Assembly (NCBI RefSeq): GCF_900167065.1
Contig: NZ_FUYA01000002.1
Location: forward strand, 228,817 to 292,816
Source: Desulfobaculum bizertense DSM 18034
GTDB taxonomy: Bacteria > Desulfobacterota > Desulfovibrionia > Desulfovibrionales > Desulfovibrionaceae
Direction: 5' to 3'
Length of the DNA stretch: 64,000 nucleotides
Position 1 is the first letter of the stretch; each line of letters begins with the position of its first letter. The notes beneath the pieces are model-generated. The model did no database searches, was not told the origin of the DNA, and saw only the letters and a list, made by a program, of their open reading frames with translations. Below are positions 1-8,400 of the stretch, piece after piece. Both the position numbers and the translations under genes were made by a program.

Positions 1-249
1 CTTGATGTTACCGTATCTGCTCATTGCGAAAAACGCGGAGAGGCAGACCATGCCAAATGTTGCCCACTGGTAGTACGAACCTGTGGCGCGAACGAATGCA
101 CCGTATGTGGAGCTTAAAATTCTCTGACTTGCCTCAGGGTAAAGTACAGAGCTTCCAATAATGAGGAGCAGAACAACAGAAGCAGGAACGAGGATTCGTA
201 AATCGGGTCGTAAATCTGCTTTGCCAGTTTGTGTCCGGGTATCAGCCAT
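1..249 (-). CDS. BCCT family transporter, N-terminal part (runs off the window)
   Basis: Reading the minus strand from an ATG at 249 gives 83 codons without a stop to the window edge. The start is preceded by TAGGAGGTAA, a strong ribosome binding site. A polar N-terminus of about 18 residues is followed by a first membrane helix (ILVPASVVLLLIIGSSVLYP) and then by FFAMSRYGNIK, which resembles the conserved segment after the second helix of betaine/carnitine/choline transporters (BCCT family), Na+- or H+-coupled carriers of quaternary ammonium compounds. Only the N-terminus is visible, so substrate and length cannot be judged. A lookalike from another amino acid transporter family cannot be fully excluded. 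Confidence 0.72.
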   Translation of the reverse strand, partial: MADTRTQTGKADLRPDLRILVPASVVLLLIIGSSVLYPEASQRILSSTYGAFVRATGSYYQWATFGMVCLSAFFAMSRYGNIK

Positions 250-932
250 ATTACCTCCTAGTTTGTGTTCCAAAGCAGGGAAGCCAGTATCCCTGAACCC
301 CCGAAGGGGTGCCTTATGGAAGCCCTCACAAAACTTTGAATATCCAAGCGAGACAGCCTATCTCGCGTTTGTGCTTTATTGCCCAAAAGGATTTTCGATA
401 ATTCCGTGCGGACGGCTCGTATTCATCAAGAACCGGACCAACACGAATAAGTATTTGAAATTTATTGAGAAAAAGGAAAATTTTGAAAGGGCAGATCGCT
501 TGGGGACTTTTTCTCAATCGGAAAAGGCGACGCTAATGTCGTGTCCTTTTTGAGTTTTTGTATAACATGCTGTTTTCATTAGAAAAAAAGAACATGCCAC
601 AAATGGCATCTTAGACGACAATTTTGACGTGAAAGTTAAGGATTTCAGCTTGCTACAGGCGTTAAATCGATTCGTGTAAGATTTTGTTACTCAATTGATT
701 GAACTTTTTTTCACAGCAAATTGGGGGCTTTGGAACTTTTTCACAATCTTTTTTGGGTGGTCGCCGCTTATGCAGAGGGAGGGGGATTTGTCGTATCGTA
801 TAATCGTCTAGAATCGTGCGGTTTTTCGCATGGTGGGCGTGCAAAAAACTGAAACACTTTTTTTCACAAAAGGTCTAGAGCTGGAGGGGGGAAAAACGCC
901 TCAGGAAGAGGCTAGGTATGCTCTATGTGAGC
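250..932. other. Long intergenic region between the BCCT gene and a CGGC gene
   Basis: No convincing gene is seen. Open frames here are short, lack good ribosome binding sites and match nothing recognisable. The region should hold the promoter of the minus-strand BCCT gene. A short inverted repeat TGCCA-CAAA-TGGCA lies at 595-608 and could be a protein site. AT-rich stretches around 440-600 fit promoter DNA. Confidence 0.5.
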
Positions 933-964
933 AAAAAAAGGAAAGGCCAGCACATGCTGGCCTT
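933..964 (-). terminator. Rho-independent terminator of the CGGC gene
   Basis: Perfect 10-bp arms AAGGCCAGCA (943-952) and TGCTGGCCTT (955-964) with a 2-nt loop. On the minus strand they are followed by a T-rich tract (complement of the A-run at 933-939). It lies 22 bases past the stop of the minus-strand CGGC gene. Confidence 0.85.
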
Positions 965-986
965 ATGGATGTAGCGGAATCATTGA

Positions 987-1316
987 TTAATGTGTGTAAT
1001 CAAGGAGGATGACGCTGTCACCAAGCTTTTTGGCAACAGCTGCCTTGATCTCGGCAAAGTGTGGGCAGGGCATGCCAATTGGATTCCCTTTGGAAATGCA
1101 TGAAGCAAGCGCAATGACCTCCGCCCCGCGGTCTACCATAAGCTGCGCACGCGAAACTGCCCGCTTTCCCGGACAGCCTCCACAGCTCACCATCCCAACA
1201 AGCTCCGATGGCCCGATTTCTTCAAAAGCAAGCTTGCCCTCTCGAATTACCTTGAAATCCATCGTTGCAGGACACATGTCCTCGGTCTGCTGGCAGCGTA
1301 TAACTCCAACTTTCAT
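987..1316 (-). CDS. CGGC domain-containing protein
   Basis: 109-residue soluble protein. The start at 1316 is chosen over an upstream ATG (1349) because AGGAGA lies five bases before it and the protein then begins MKVGVIRCQQTEDMC. It carries the family signature VSCGGCPG near the middle plus other cysteines (IRC, EDMC, ASC, MPCPHF), as in the CGGC family (PF08821), small cysteine-rich proteins of anaerobes thought to bind metal. The length matches the family. The biochemical function is unknown. It is monocistronic, with its own terminator. Confidence 0.85.
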   Translation of the reverse strand: MKVGVIRCQQTEDMCPATMDFKVIREGKLAFEEIGPSELVGMVSCGGCPGKRAVSRAQLMVDRGAEVIALASCISKGNPIGMPCPHFAEIKAAVAKKLGDSVILLDYTH

Positions 1317-1479
1317 GGCGTCTCCTTTAGTGCCTCTCTTGTACGCCACTCAATACAGCGTACATAGAAATACTCATTCCATAAAAAGAGAATACACTTT
1401 TGTCTACAAGATCACTTTAAGAATAGATTTAATAGGATAGAAATCCCTTTGAATTAATGATTAAGCGCCCAATTGGATT

Positions 1480-2022
1480 GGGGGCCTGCCTCAGTGCGGT
1501 AGTGTTGGATGGTGGGATGGGGGAAAATTGAGGGCCTGCCCCAGCGCGGTAGTGCTGGATGGGAGGGTGGGGGAGAATTGGGGGCCTGCCCCCAAACCCC
1601 CGCGTAAGGGAATGATTCCCTTACGTATCCTCAGCGAGTTTAAAAGCCGTTCAAGCTTCGCTTGCACGGCTTTTAAACTTGTTGGGGCTGCCTAAAGCGG
1701 CTTCCTTCTCTTTCCCGTGCGTTGCCACCATTCCTTTTGAACGCCTTTCGGCGTTCAAAAGGAATGAGTGCGGTCTGAAAAAGGCAGAAGAACACGCAAT
1801 CGGGAAATGCCCTCTAGCTCAAAAAATACGGCTGATGGAGAGGAAAGCACAGCTTTCATCCCATTCAGCCGTATTTTTTGAGCGATAGCGGGATTCCCAA
1901 GGGCCTCGTCCTTGGGCGGGGTCAAGGGGCAGCGCCCCTTGCAGAGGTGCGGGGACAGAGTCCCCGCCCACCCTCGCACCCCTTGTAGAGCACGAGACGG
2001 AGTCTCGTAATACCTCCCCCAC
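1480..2022 (+). repeat. Long palindrome-rich intergenic repeat, copy 1 (class A)
   Basis: A 540-bp non-coding element found four times in the window (also 19212-19748, 26225-26664 and, truncated, 35661-35940), always in the same orientation. Parts in order: two tandem copies of a GGGCCTGCC...AGTGCTGGATGG unit (1480-1600); a near-perfect palindrome GTAAGGGAAT-G-ATTCCCTTAC (about 1606-1626); a 21-bp-arm hairpin at 1635-1680; a hairpin ATTCC...GGAAT at 1730-1765; a long hairpin with 19-bp arms at 1817-1883; then G/C-rich small hairpins (CCAAGGGCCTCGTCCTTGG, AAGGGGCAGCGCCCCTT, CGAGACGGAGTCTCG) to about 2022. Open frames across it are short and overlapping and are not genes. Confidence 0.85.
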
Positions 2023-2143
2023 CTCATCCCTCCGGTGACTTCTTGAGCAGTGAGATTGTGCCAAAAATGCGTATTGGCGGGACTTTTTTCAAGTTGTGTA
2101 ACAAATGCAACAGTTTTTTTTGTTTGCTTTCCACTACATTGTG

Positions 2144-2202
2144 CATCGCTTCACAAGGAAGGCGGCTTGGGGCTAGCACGTGCCGAATCCCGTGAAGCGA
2201 TG
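2144..2202 (+). promoter_or_regulatory. Structured 5' leader of the outer-membrane protein gene
   Basis: Perfect 11-bp inverted repeat CATCGCTTCAC (2144-2154) / GTGAAGCGATG (2192-2202) encloses a GC-rich 37-nt insert. It lies about 75 bases upstream of the start at 2279. It matches no riboswitch class I can recognise. It could be an RNA leader or simply a remnant palindrome. Confidence 0.4.
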
Positions 2203-2278
2203 AGTAGAGGGACCTCATTAGGCTTCGCAGAAATCTGATGAAGGGATCACGATGGAGTTTTTCATAAAGGAAAGAGCT

Positions 2279-3178
2279 ATGAAGTTTCGTTTTGCATTTG
2301 GCATTGCACTGGCGATGTGCCTGCTGTTCCAGACCCCGAATTTTTGTGCTGCGGAGGAGGGTGCCGCAAGCCCGCGTCCTGTTGGCGCTGTAACGGTTAA
2401 TGGCGGACCTGGTGGCATGAGCGTCCCGACGGGCAAGTTTATTGGCGTATTGAACTACCGCTACGCAGAGAAAGATAATTGGTACCACTATTCTGTTGCC
2501 TGTGATGGTGCAGACCGCGAGGCCGTGTCTCACACAATGGTGACAAAGTTCCGCTATGGTATCGCACCGGGCTGGGACGTACGAACTGCAACTCCGTTTG
2601 CCTCGACAGAAGCACGCCTTGATGGTGAGTGTGATAATTATATCGGCGGCATTGGTGATACCATGATCGTGCTTCGTCACCAGTTCATGGCTCAAAAGAA
2701 GGGTGCACCTGTGAGCCTTGCATGGGATTTGGGTGTGAACACTCCGACTGGTGAAGTTGGCGAGGGAAAAATCGGTAGTGGCGCATGGGGCGGCATGGCT
2801 GGCCTTGGCGCAACATACATGTTTGGTTCTCACCGTATTGATGGTGATGTGAACTACCTGGTGTATACCGAGGGCGCACACGACACCCGTAAGGGCGACC
2901 GTTTCCGTGCCAATGCTCACTACGCATACGCAGTGAATAGCCTGCTCGACCTTGGTGTTGAGGCCAACTATGAGTGGCTGCAGGAAAACCGCCGCGAAGG
3001 CAAAGGCTTGAACAACGACATCAAGACTCTGTACGTTGGCCCGAAATTCAACCTGAAGTTCAAAGAGTACGGCATGACTTTTGGTGGTGCTCTGCTTGGT
3101 GCTGCATACCGCGAATCCCAGAAGCAGACTTTGACCGAAGACTGGAGAATGGAATTCAAGCTGGTGAAGGTCTTCTAA
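2279..3178 (+). CDS. Outer-membrane beta-barrel protein, phenol_MetA_deg-like
   Basis: 299 residues. The start at 2279 (MKFRFAFG...) has AAGGA just upstream; an ATG at 2252 lacks this. A signal peptide of about 24 residues ends near FCAAEE. The mature part is rich in alternating hydrophobic/aromatic residues and glycine (for example GVNTPTGEVGEGKIGSGAWG) and ends in Phe (KLVKVF), the usual C-terminal signal of outer-membrane barrels. The pattern PTGKF...FRYGIAPGWDVR...GGIGDTMIVLRH resembles proteins of the MetA-pathway/transporter family PF13557, of unknown substrate. It is probably a single-gene unit, with a terminator at 3277 and a Crp-type regulator next to it. Confidence 0.75.
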   Translation: MKFRFAFGIALAMCLLFQTPNFCAAEEGAASPRPVGAVTVNGGPGGMSVPTGKFIGVLNYRYAEKDNWYHYSVACDGADREAVSHTMVTKFRYGIAPGWDVRTATPFASTEARLDGECDNYIGGIGDTMIVLRHQFMAQKKGAPVSLAWDLGVNTPTGEVGEGKIGSGAWGGMAGLGATYMFGSHRIDGDVNYLVYTEGAHDTRKGDRFRANAHYAYAVNSLLDLGVEANYEWLQENRREGKGLNNDIKTLYVGPKFNLKFKEYGMTFGGALLGAAYRESQKQTLTEDWRMEFKLVKVF

Positions 3179-3276
3179 AGCAAGAAAAAGTGATGGGAAA
3201 AAGGCTTGTGAGTTGCTGTACGATTCTTTGTAGCTGCGGTTACTGCTTGCTAAAATTCATTGCTTAGACATATCAC

Positions 3277-3317
3277 AGTGCGTTGTCTCCATAAAAAGTG
3301 GAGGCGGCGCACTTTTG
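3277..3317 (+). terminator. Probable terminator after the outer-membrane protein gene
   Basis: A 15-bp stem, AGTGCGTTGTCTCCA (3277-3291) pairing with TGGAGGCGGCGCACT (3299-3313) using G-U wobbles, followed by TTTTG. Confidence 0.6.
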
Positions 3318-3433
3318 TATTTAGTGGGTAGTGGAATGTGGGAGAGCATTCCTGCTGCACACAGTGATGTGTTTAAGCCAGTGCTTTTTTTTGAGGGGCT
3401 GGCTGTCTCCCCCGAAGTCCAACAAGGCGCGTT

Positions 3434-4126
3434 ATGACTTCTATGGCAAACCAGCGAGAGTTCCTGTGGATCTCGCGGAACTGCGAAAGCTGGAAACAGG
3501 TGCTCCATCTAGGAGCGGTTCGCACGTATGAAAAGAATGAGATTATCATTCATTGTGGCGGGGTGGTCGATCACCTCTATTATTTAGCGGAGGGGGAGAT
3601 TCGCCTTTCGTTTGTGTCTCCGGACGGCGTGGAAAAAGTGATCTGGTACGTGCAGCCGGGAACAATCTTTGGCGAAACGCCTTTTTTTGATGGGAAGCCG
3701 GCGGATTCACTGAGTACTGCTGTAGAGAAATCTGTTGTGTATGCCTTTCCCCGCCATAGCGTGTACGGAGAAATTGCCCAGAATTATCCCGAAGTCTGGC
3801 AGGATTTGCTGAAGACACTAGCGCTCAAGGTGAGAACCTTGTGCAATCAGATTTATACCTTGAGTATTGCCGATCTAAAGCAGCAGGTGTGTAAGTTTTT
3901 GCTCCAGGCAAACGCTAAAAATGAAGGGCCAACCCAGGCGAGTGGAGAGGTGCTTGTTGAATGTGGACTGTCGCAGGAAGAGCTTGGCTGCGTGCTTGGG
4001 GTGCACCGGGTGAGCATCAGCAAGGTCCTCAAACAGCTGAAAGAAGAGGGCGTCATTTCCAAATGCACGAAGAAAACCGTGCTGGTGACGGACTGGGAGC
4101 GCTTGCTTGAGTATGCTGTGCTCTAG
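3434..4126 (+). CDS. Crp/Fnr family transcriptional regulator
   Basis: 230 residues. An N-terminal cyclic-nucleotide-binding-type beta barrel covers about residues 20-135 (IIIHCGGVVDHLYYLAEGEI, then GTIFGETPFF), followed by a dimer helix and a C-terminal winged helix with the recognition segment SQEELGCVLGVHRVSISKVL (about 175-195). No Fnr-type N-terminal four-cysteine cluster is seen, so oxygen sensing by Fe-S is unlikely. The effector is unknown. ATGs at 3434 and 3443 are both possible starts; no strong ribosome binding site decides. The target may be the adjacent outer-membrane protein, but no clear operator was found. Confidence 0.88.
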   Translation: MTSMANQREFLWISRNCESWKQVLHLGAVRTYEKNEIIIHCGGVVDHLYYLAEGEIRLSFVSPDGVEKVIWYVQPGTIFGETPFFDGKPADSLSTAVEKSVVYAFPRHSVYGEIAQNYPEVWQDLLKTLALKVRTLCNQIYTLSIADLKQQVCKFLLQANAKNEGPTQASGEVLVECGLSQEELGCVLGVHRVSISKVLKQLKEEGVISKCTKKTVLVTDWERLLEYAVL

Positions 4127-4154
4127 TGCTGAGAAGAGAAGACTACCGTGAGAT

Positions 4155-4180
4155 GAGGCATCCTTTGGGATGCCTTTTTT
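4155..4180 (+). terminator. Rho-independent terminator of the Crp/Fnr gene
   Basis: AGGCATCC-TTT-GGATGCCT followed by TTTTT, 29 bases after the regulator stop. Confidence 0.9.
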
Positions 4181-4241
4181 GTTTGTGCTGAGGGCCTTGA
4201 GGACGTACTGTTTGCAGAAAAAAAGTATAAGGGAGGAATGC

Positions 4242-4841
4242 GTGCAGTTCTTTTTGAAAGATGTGGAAAAAGCAAAGGCGTATTTTCTCGAAGGGGAAGG
4301 TCCTTTTCTCTCTTTGAAGCAAGTAGTGCGTGACGCTCGGTGCGCTACTGTTCAGCGTGCTCGTTTTTATTGCCCGTCAGAACAACGCGATCGGGAAATG
4401 CTCTGGCAAACTGCGAGAGATTTTGTGTCTGAACTAAAGGAAAAATACGCGAGGGGTGGAGTTCAGGAAGAGGAACATATAGAGACGCTTTGTGCCTTTC
4501 AGCGAACTATTGAAAAATCACACCGTGCTGTTTTGGCGGATGGAACCCTTCGGTTTGGTTCTGCACAGAAATTTGTGAACCTTTCGCTAAAGCTTCTGTG
4601 GGTGGTTGGAGAAATAGAAGAACCCCCGCATGCCCCAATAGACAACGTGATCGCTCATGCTCTTGGTTCTGAGTATAAATGGACAAAAAGTACATCACGC
4701 TCCGAGTACAGTGCTGTGGTTCAAAAATGCCGGGAAATAGCCTCTATGTATGCAATGAGTCCCGCCGTCTGGGAGTTACACTACTGGAATGCATGGTCTT
4801 TTTTTACTCATCCAATAAAAATATCTGATATTGAAAAATAA
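4242..4841 (+). CDS. Hypothetical protein with a KFVNLSLKLLW motif
   Basis: 199 residues from a GTG at 4242, which has GGGAGGA seven bases upstream. Earlier in-frame starts overlap the preceding terminator. The protein is soluble and mostly alpha-helical by composition, with no signal peptide. The segment FGSAQKFVNLSLKLLW followed by PPHAPIDNVIAHAL has the look of a conserved family core that I cannot name. It is flanked by terminators on both sides, so it is monocistronic. Function unknown. Confidence 0.75.
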   Translation: MQFFLKDVEKAKAYFLEGEGPFLSLKQVVRDARCATVQRARFYCPSEQRDREMLWQTARDFVSELKEKYARGGVQEEEHIETLCAFQRTIEKSHRAVLADGTLRFGSAQKFVNLSLKLLWVVGEIEEPPHAPIDNVIAHALGSEYKWTKSTSRSEYSAVVQKCREIASMYAMSPAVWELHYWNAWSFFTHPIKISDIEK

Positions 4842-4845
4842 AGAA

Positions 4846-4873
4846 GGAGAGGCCGAAACCTCTCCTCTGTTTT
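4846..4873. terminator. Bidirectional terminator between convergent genes
   Basis: GGAGAGG-CCGAAA-CCTCTCC (4846-4865) with T-rich DNA on both sides. It serves the plus-strand orphan gene and the minus-strand copper operon. Confidence 0.85.
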
Positions 4874-4892
4874 TCTACGCTGTTGTGAGGGG

Positions 4893-5429
4893 TTATTTCC
4901 CGGCTTTTTTCATCATATCCAGCGCCATGTACATATCTTGCACCCCGCGCTTCATTTCTAAAAAGCCTTCTTCGCTATTCGCTTTCATTTGCCCCATGCC
5001 TTTCATGGTCTTTTTCATGCCATTATCCATATCAACCATGATTGCGAGTGTTGTTCCGTCATTTTCGGCTTTTGCCTTGCTGCGAACGGCTTCCATGCTG
5101 TGGTGCATTTCCATCATGTGTGTGTTGAAGTCTTTCATGTAGGCGTTGCGGTTCGCAAAATCTGCTTCCATTTTCTGCATTTGCCCGCCCATCATATCCA
5201 GACTCTTTTCCATGCCCATCATGCCATCATGGTGGGACATTGCTCCATGATTTGCACCGTGGTCCATATGTGTCCCATGGCCTGAGTCCATGTGTTTGCC
5301 ATGTCCTGAATCCATATGTGTACCGTGTCCTGAGTGTTCACCGTGGTTGCCGTGAGATCCTGCGAGGGCCGCTCCTGCGCCCAGCATCATAACTGCGAGG
5401 GTAAGGCTTATGATGAGTAATTTTTTCAT
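4893..5429 (-). CDS. His/Met-rich periplasmic metal-binding protein
   Basis: 178 residues. A signal peptide of about 23 residues ends at ALAG. It is followed by a His-rich section with three near-repeats of GHGxHMDS (about residues 35-56) and a Met-rich helical part (HHDGMMGMEKSLDMMGGQMQKM). This composition fits a soluble Cu(I)/Ag(I) buffer or chaperone. Its ATG overlaps the stop of the CusA-like gene (ATGA, 5426-5429), so it is the last gene of the efflux operon. A SilE/CusF-like role is inferred from context; the sequence is not CusF-like in domain terms. Confidence 0.85.
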   Translation of the reverse strand: MKKLLIISLTLAVMMLGAGAALAGSHGNHGEHSGHGTHMDSGHGKHMDSGHGTHMDHGANHGAMSHHDGMMGMEKSLDMMGGQMQKMEADFANRNAYMKDFNTHMMEMHHSMEAVRSKAKAENDGTTLAIMVDMDNGMKKTMKGMGQMKANSEEGFLEMKRGVQDMYMALDMMKKAGK

Positions 5430-8400
5430 GAAGACTCCTTTTCTGTCGTTTTTGTGTGCTCCTGGTCCTGCTTTGGGGGCTGGACCGAAGAGAGGTATTT
5501 TTTGAGCCTGCGCTCCTCAACAGAGGAGTAGAGCACAGGGACAACAAAGACGGTCAAGAGGGCGACCGTCATACCGCCAAATGAGGGAATAGCCATTGGC
5601 ACCATGATGTCTGCTCCACGGCCTGTGGAGGTCAGGACTGGAATCAGTGCCAGAATTGTTGTGGCCGAGGTCATGAGCGCAGGGCGAATGCGTCGGCGTG
5701 CGCCCGAGACAACTGCGTCGCGAATTGCCGGGATGGAATCCGTTTTTTGGTGCTCCCAGCTTTCGTTCAGATATGTTGCCATGATGACGCCATCGTCAGA
5801 GGCAATGCCAAAGAGTGCGAGGAAGCCAACCCAGATCGCAACACTAAGGTTAATGGGATGAACCTGAAAGAGTTCCCGCATGTTGCTCCCGAACAGAGAG
5901 AAGTTCAGGAACCAGTCCTGTCCGTAGAGCCAGATCATGAGAAAACCGCCAGACCACGCCACAAGAATACCAGAGAATACCATGAGTGTGGTCGTGAGCG
6001 AAGAGAATTGCAGGTAGAGGATGAGAACAATGACGAGCAGGGCGATAGGCAGGATGACTGCCAGCTTTTTTTGTGCCCGAATCTGATTTTTGTAGTTTCC
6101 TGCAAATTCATAGGAAACACCTGCCGGGATTTTTAATTTCCCCTCGGCGATGCGATTCTGGATATAGCTTTGGGCGGTGTTGACAACATCGACCTCGGCG
6201 AAGCCGGGTTTTTTGTCGAACAGCACATAGCCAAGCAGGAAGGTATCTTCACTTTTGATGACCTGAGGGCCGCGGACGTAGCGAAGTTCTGCAAGCTGGC
6301 GCAAAGGAATCTGCTCGCCGCCGGGAGCGGCGACAAGGACGTCCCCAATGCTTTCTATGCTGTCACGGAGTTCACGCATGTAGCGGACCCGAATAGGATA
6401 GCGCTCACGGCCTTCTACACTTCGGCTGAGAGGTTTGCCGCCAATGGCAACTTCAATGACGTTTTGCACGCTACTGAGTCGGATTCCATAGCGAGAGATG
6501 GCGTCACGGTTGATTTCAATCTCAAGGTAAGGCTTGCCCACGATGCGGTCTGCGATAACTGCCGCAGGTTCGATGCTAGGAACGTCTTTAAGCAGCGCCT
6601 CAAGCTGGAGGCCAAAGTCTTCAATGGACTGCAGGGAGGGACCTTTTATTTTGATCCCCATTGGTGCCCGCATTCCAGACTGAAGCATGACAATGCGTGC
6701 GGCAATGGGCTGGAGCTTGGGAGCCGAGGTCGTTCCCGGAATTTCAGCAACGGTGGCGATTTCTTTCCAAATGTCATCAGGAGTTTGGATACCGTTCCAT
6801 GCCGGGCGTCCAGGGTTCAGGGTTGGGTCCAGAGCCGGGCGCCAGAGTCGGAAAGGCTTTCCGTCAGGATCGGGAATAAGCTCTCCTTTTTTGTCTCGTG
6901 GGAAGTAGCCGCGAACAATGTAGCTCAGGCCGTCCTGTGCTGGGAGCGGGTTTCCGTGGATGTCCCGAAAGTAGTCCTTTTGGTCAGAATCAAAACGGAA
7001 GCGAAGCCGCTGCCCCTGATCGTCGGTAAGGTATTCGGTTTTGTAGTTGATGATGGTTTCAATCATCGACACGGGGGCAGGGTCGAGTGACGTATCAGCC
7101 CGGCCAAGCTTGCCAACCGCAGAATCGACTTCCGGGATGGAGACGATAGCCATGTCTTGTTTTTTGAGCACATCCTGTACCTCGCCAATGGAGGCGTGGG
7201 GCATGGTTGTTGGCATGTACAGGAACGAGCCTTCATCCAGAGGCGGCATGAATTCTTTGCCAAGACCGGGGAAGGCATGAGCCAGAGCGGAAATGGGTGC
7301 TGAGGAGCGCACAAAGGCTGGTGCCCATCCTGTGAGCCTTGGAACTCCAATCCATGACATGGCCCCAAGCAGAATGAGGAGCATTGGCAGGCTCAGGAAA
7401 AGCATCTTGTGGTCCAGCGCATGGCGCAGGAGGCGAGGGTAAGCGCGCTGGAACAGGCTGAATGCCAGCATGAGTCCACCGATAAGGCAGCCTACAAAGA
7501 GGACGTTAAGCAGGGAGCCTTTTTCTGGTCCAAGCGGGAGCCAGTGATTGGACAGCAATATGGTGATAAGCAGGATAACTGCACTGTTTTCTAGTTTTTC
7601 CAGTATCCGGTTCCAGCGTGGACGCAAGTGCGAACCAAACAGCTTGTGCAGAGCCGGAATAATCAGGAAGAAGCCCAGCCACCACACAACAAAGATTGAG
7701 CAGAGAATTCCGCCAAGGACCATCAGAAGGGAAACTGTCCAGAGCGTAAGGCTACTCCGCTGTGCGAACTTTTTCCGTTGTCCAAGCAAAAGATGCGCAA
7801 GGGCAGGAAGCACCGTCAGAGCCACAATGATGGATGAAATCAAGGCAAAGGTTTTGGTGAAGGCGAGTGGCTTAAAAAGCTTGCCTTCGGGACCTTCCAT
7901 GACAAAGACCGGGAGAAAGCTGACAATTGTCGTTGCTACTGCCGTCATGATGGCGCTGCCGACTTCTGATGCCCCTTCATAAATAAGCCGGAGGCTACTG
8001 TGTCCCGGTGGCGCGTTCTCAAGCTTTTTGAGGACGTTTTCGCAGATAATGATGCCCATATCGACCATCGTACCAATGGCAATGGCGATGCCGGAAAGGG
8101 CAACAATGTTGGCGTCGACACCGAAGTTTTTCATGGCAATGAAGCACATGAGCACTGCGAGAGGCAAAAGCGAGGAGATGAGCAGTGAACTTCGCAGGTG
8201 CATCACGGAGATGAGGACGACGATGATGGTGATAAGAATTTCTTCTGTGAGAGCGGTGTCCAGCGTCCCCAGTGTTTCCTTGATAAGGCCGGAGCGGTCA
8301 TAGAACGGGACAATGGTGACTTTGCTTACCCGCCCATCTGGCAGAACTTTTTCTGGCAGTCCGGCCGAGATGTCCTGAATTTTGGCTTTGACGTTCTTAA

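Noticed and set aside
1480-2022. Open frames inside the palindrome-rich repeats as small genes
   Set aside because: Frames exist on both strands, are not conserved between the four copies in start or stop, and follow from the inverted repeats.
1480-2022. CRISPR array or integron-type array
   Set aside because: Repeat units are of different sizes and sequences, with no regular spacers and no cas or integrase gene nearby.
2144-2202. Cobalamin or c-di-GMP riboswitch
   Set aside because: The conserved boxes of these classes are not present; only a closing stem is seen.
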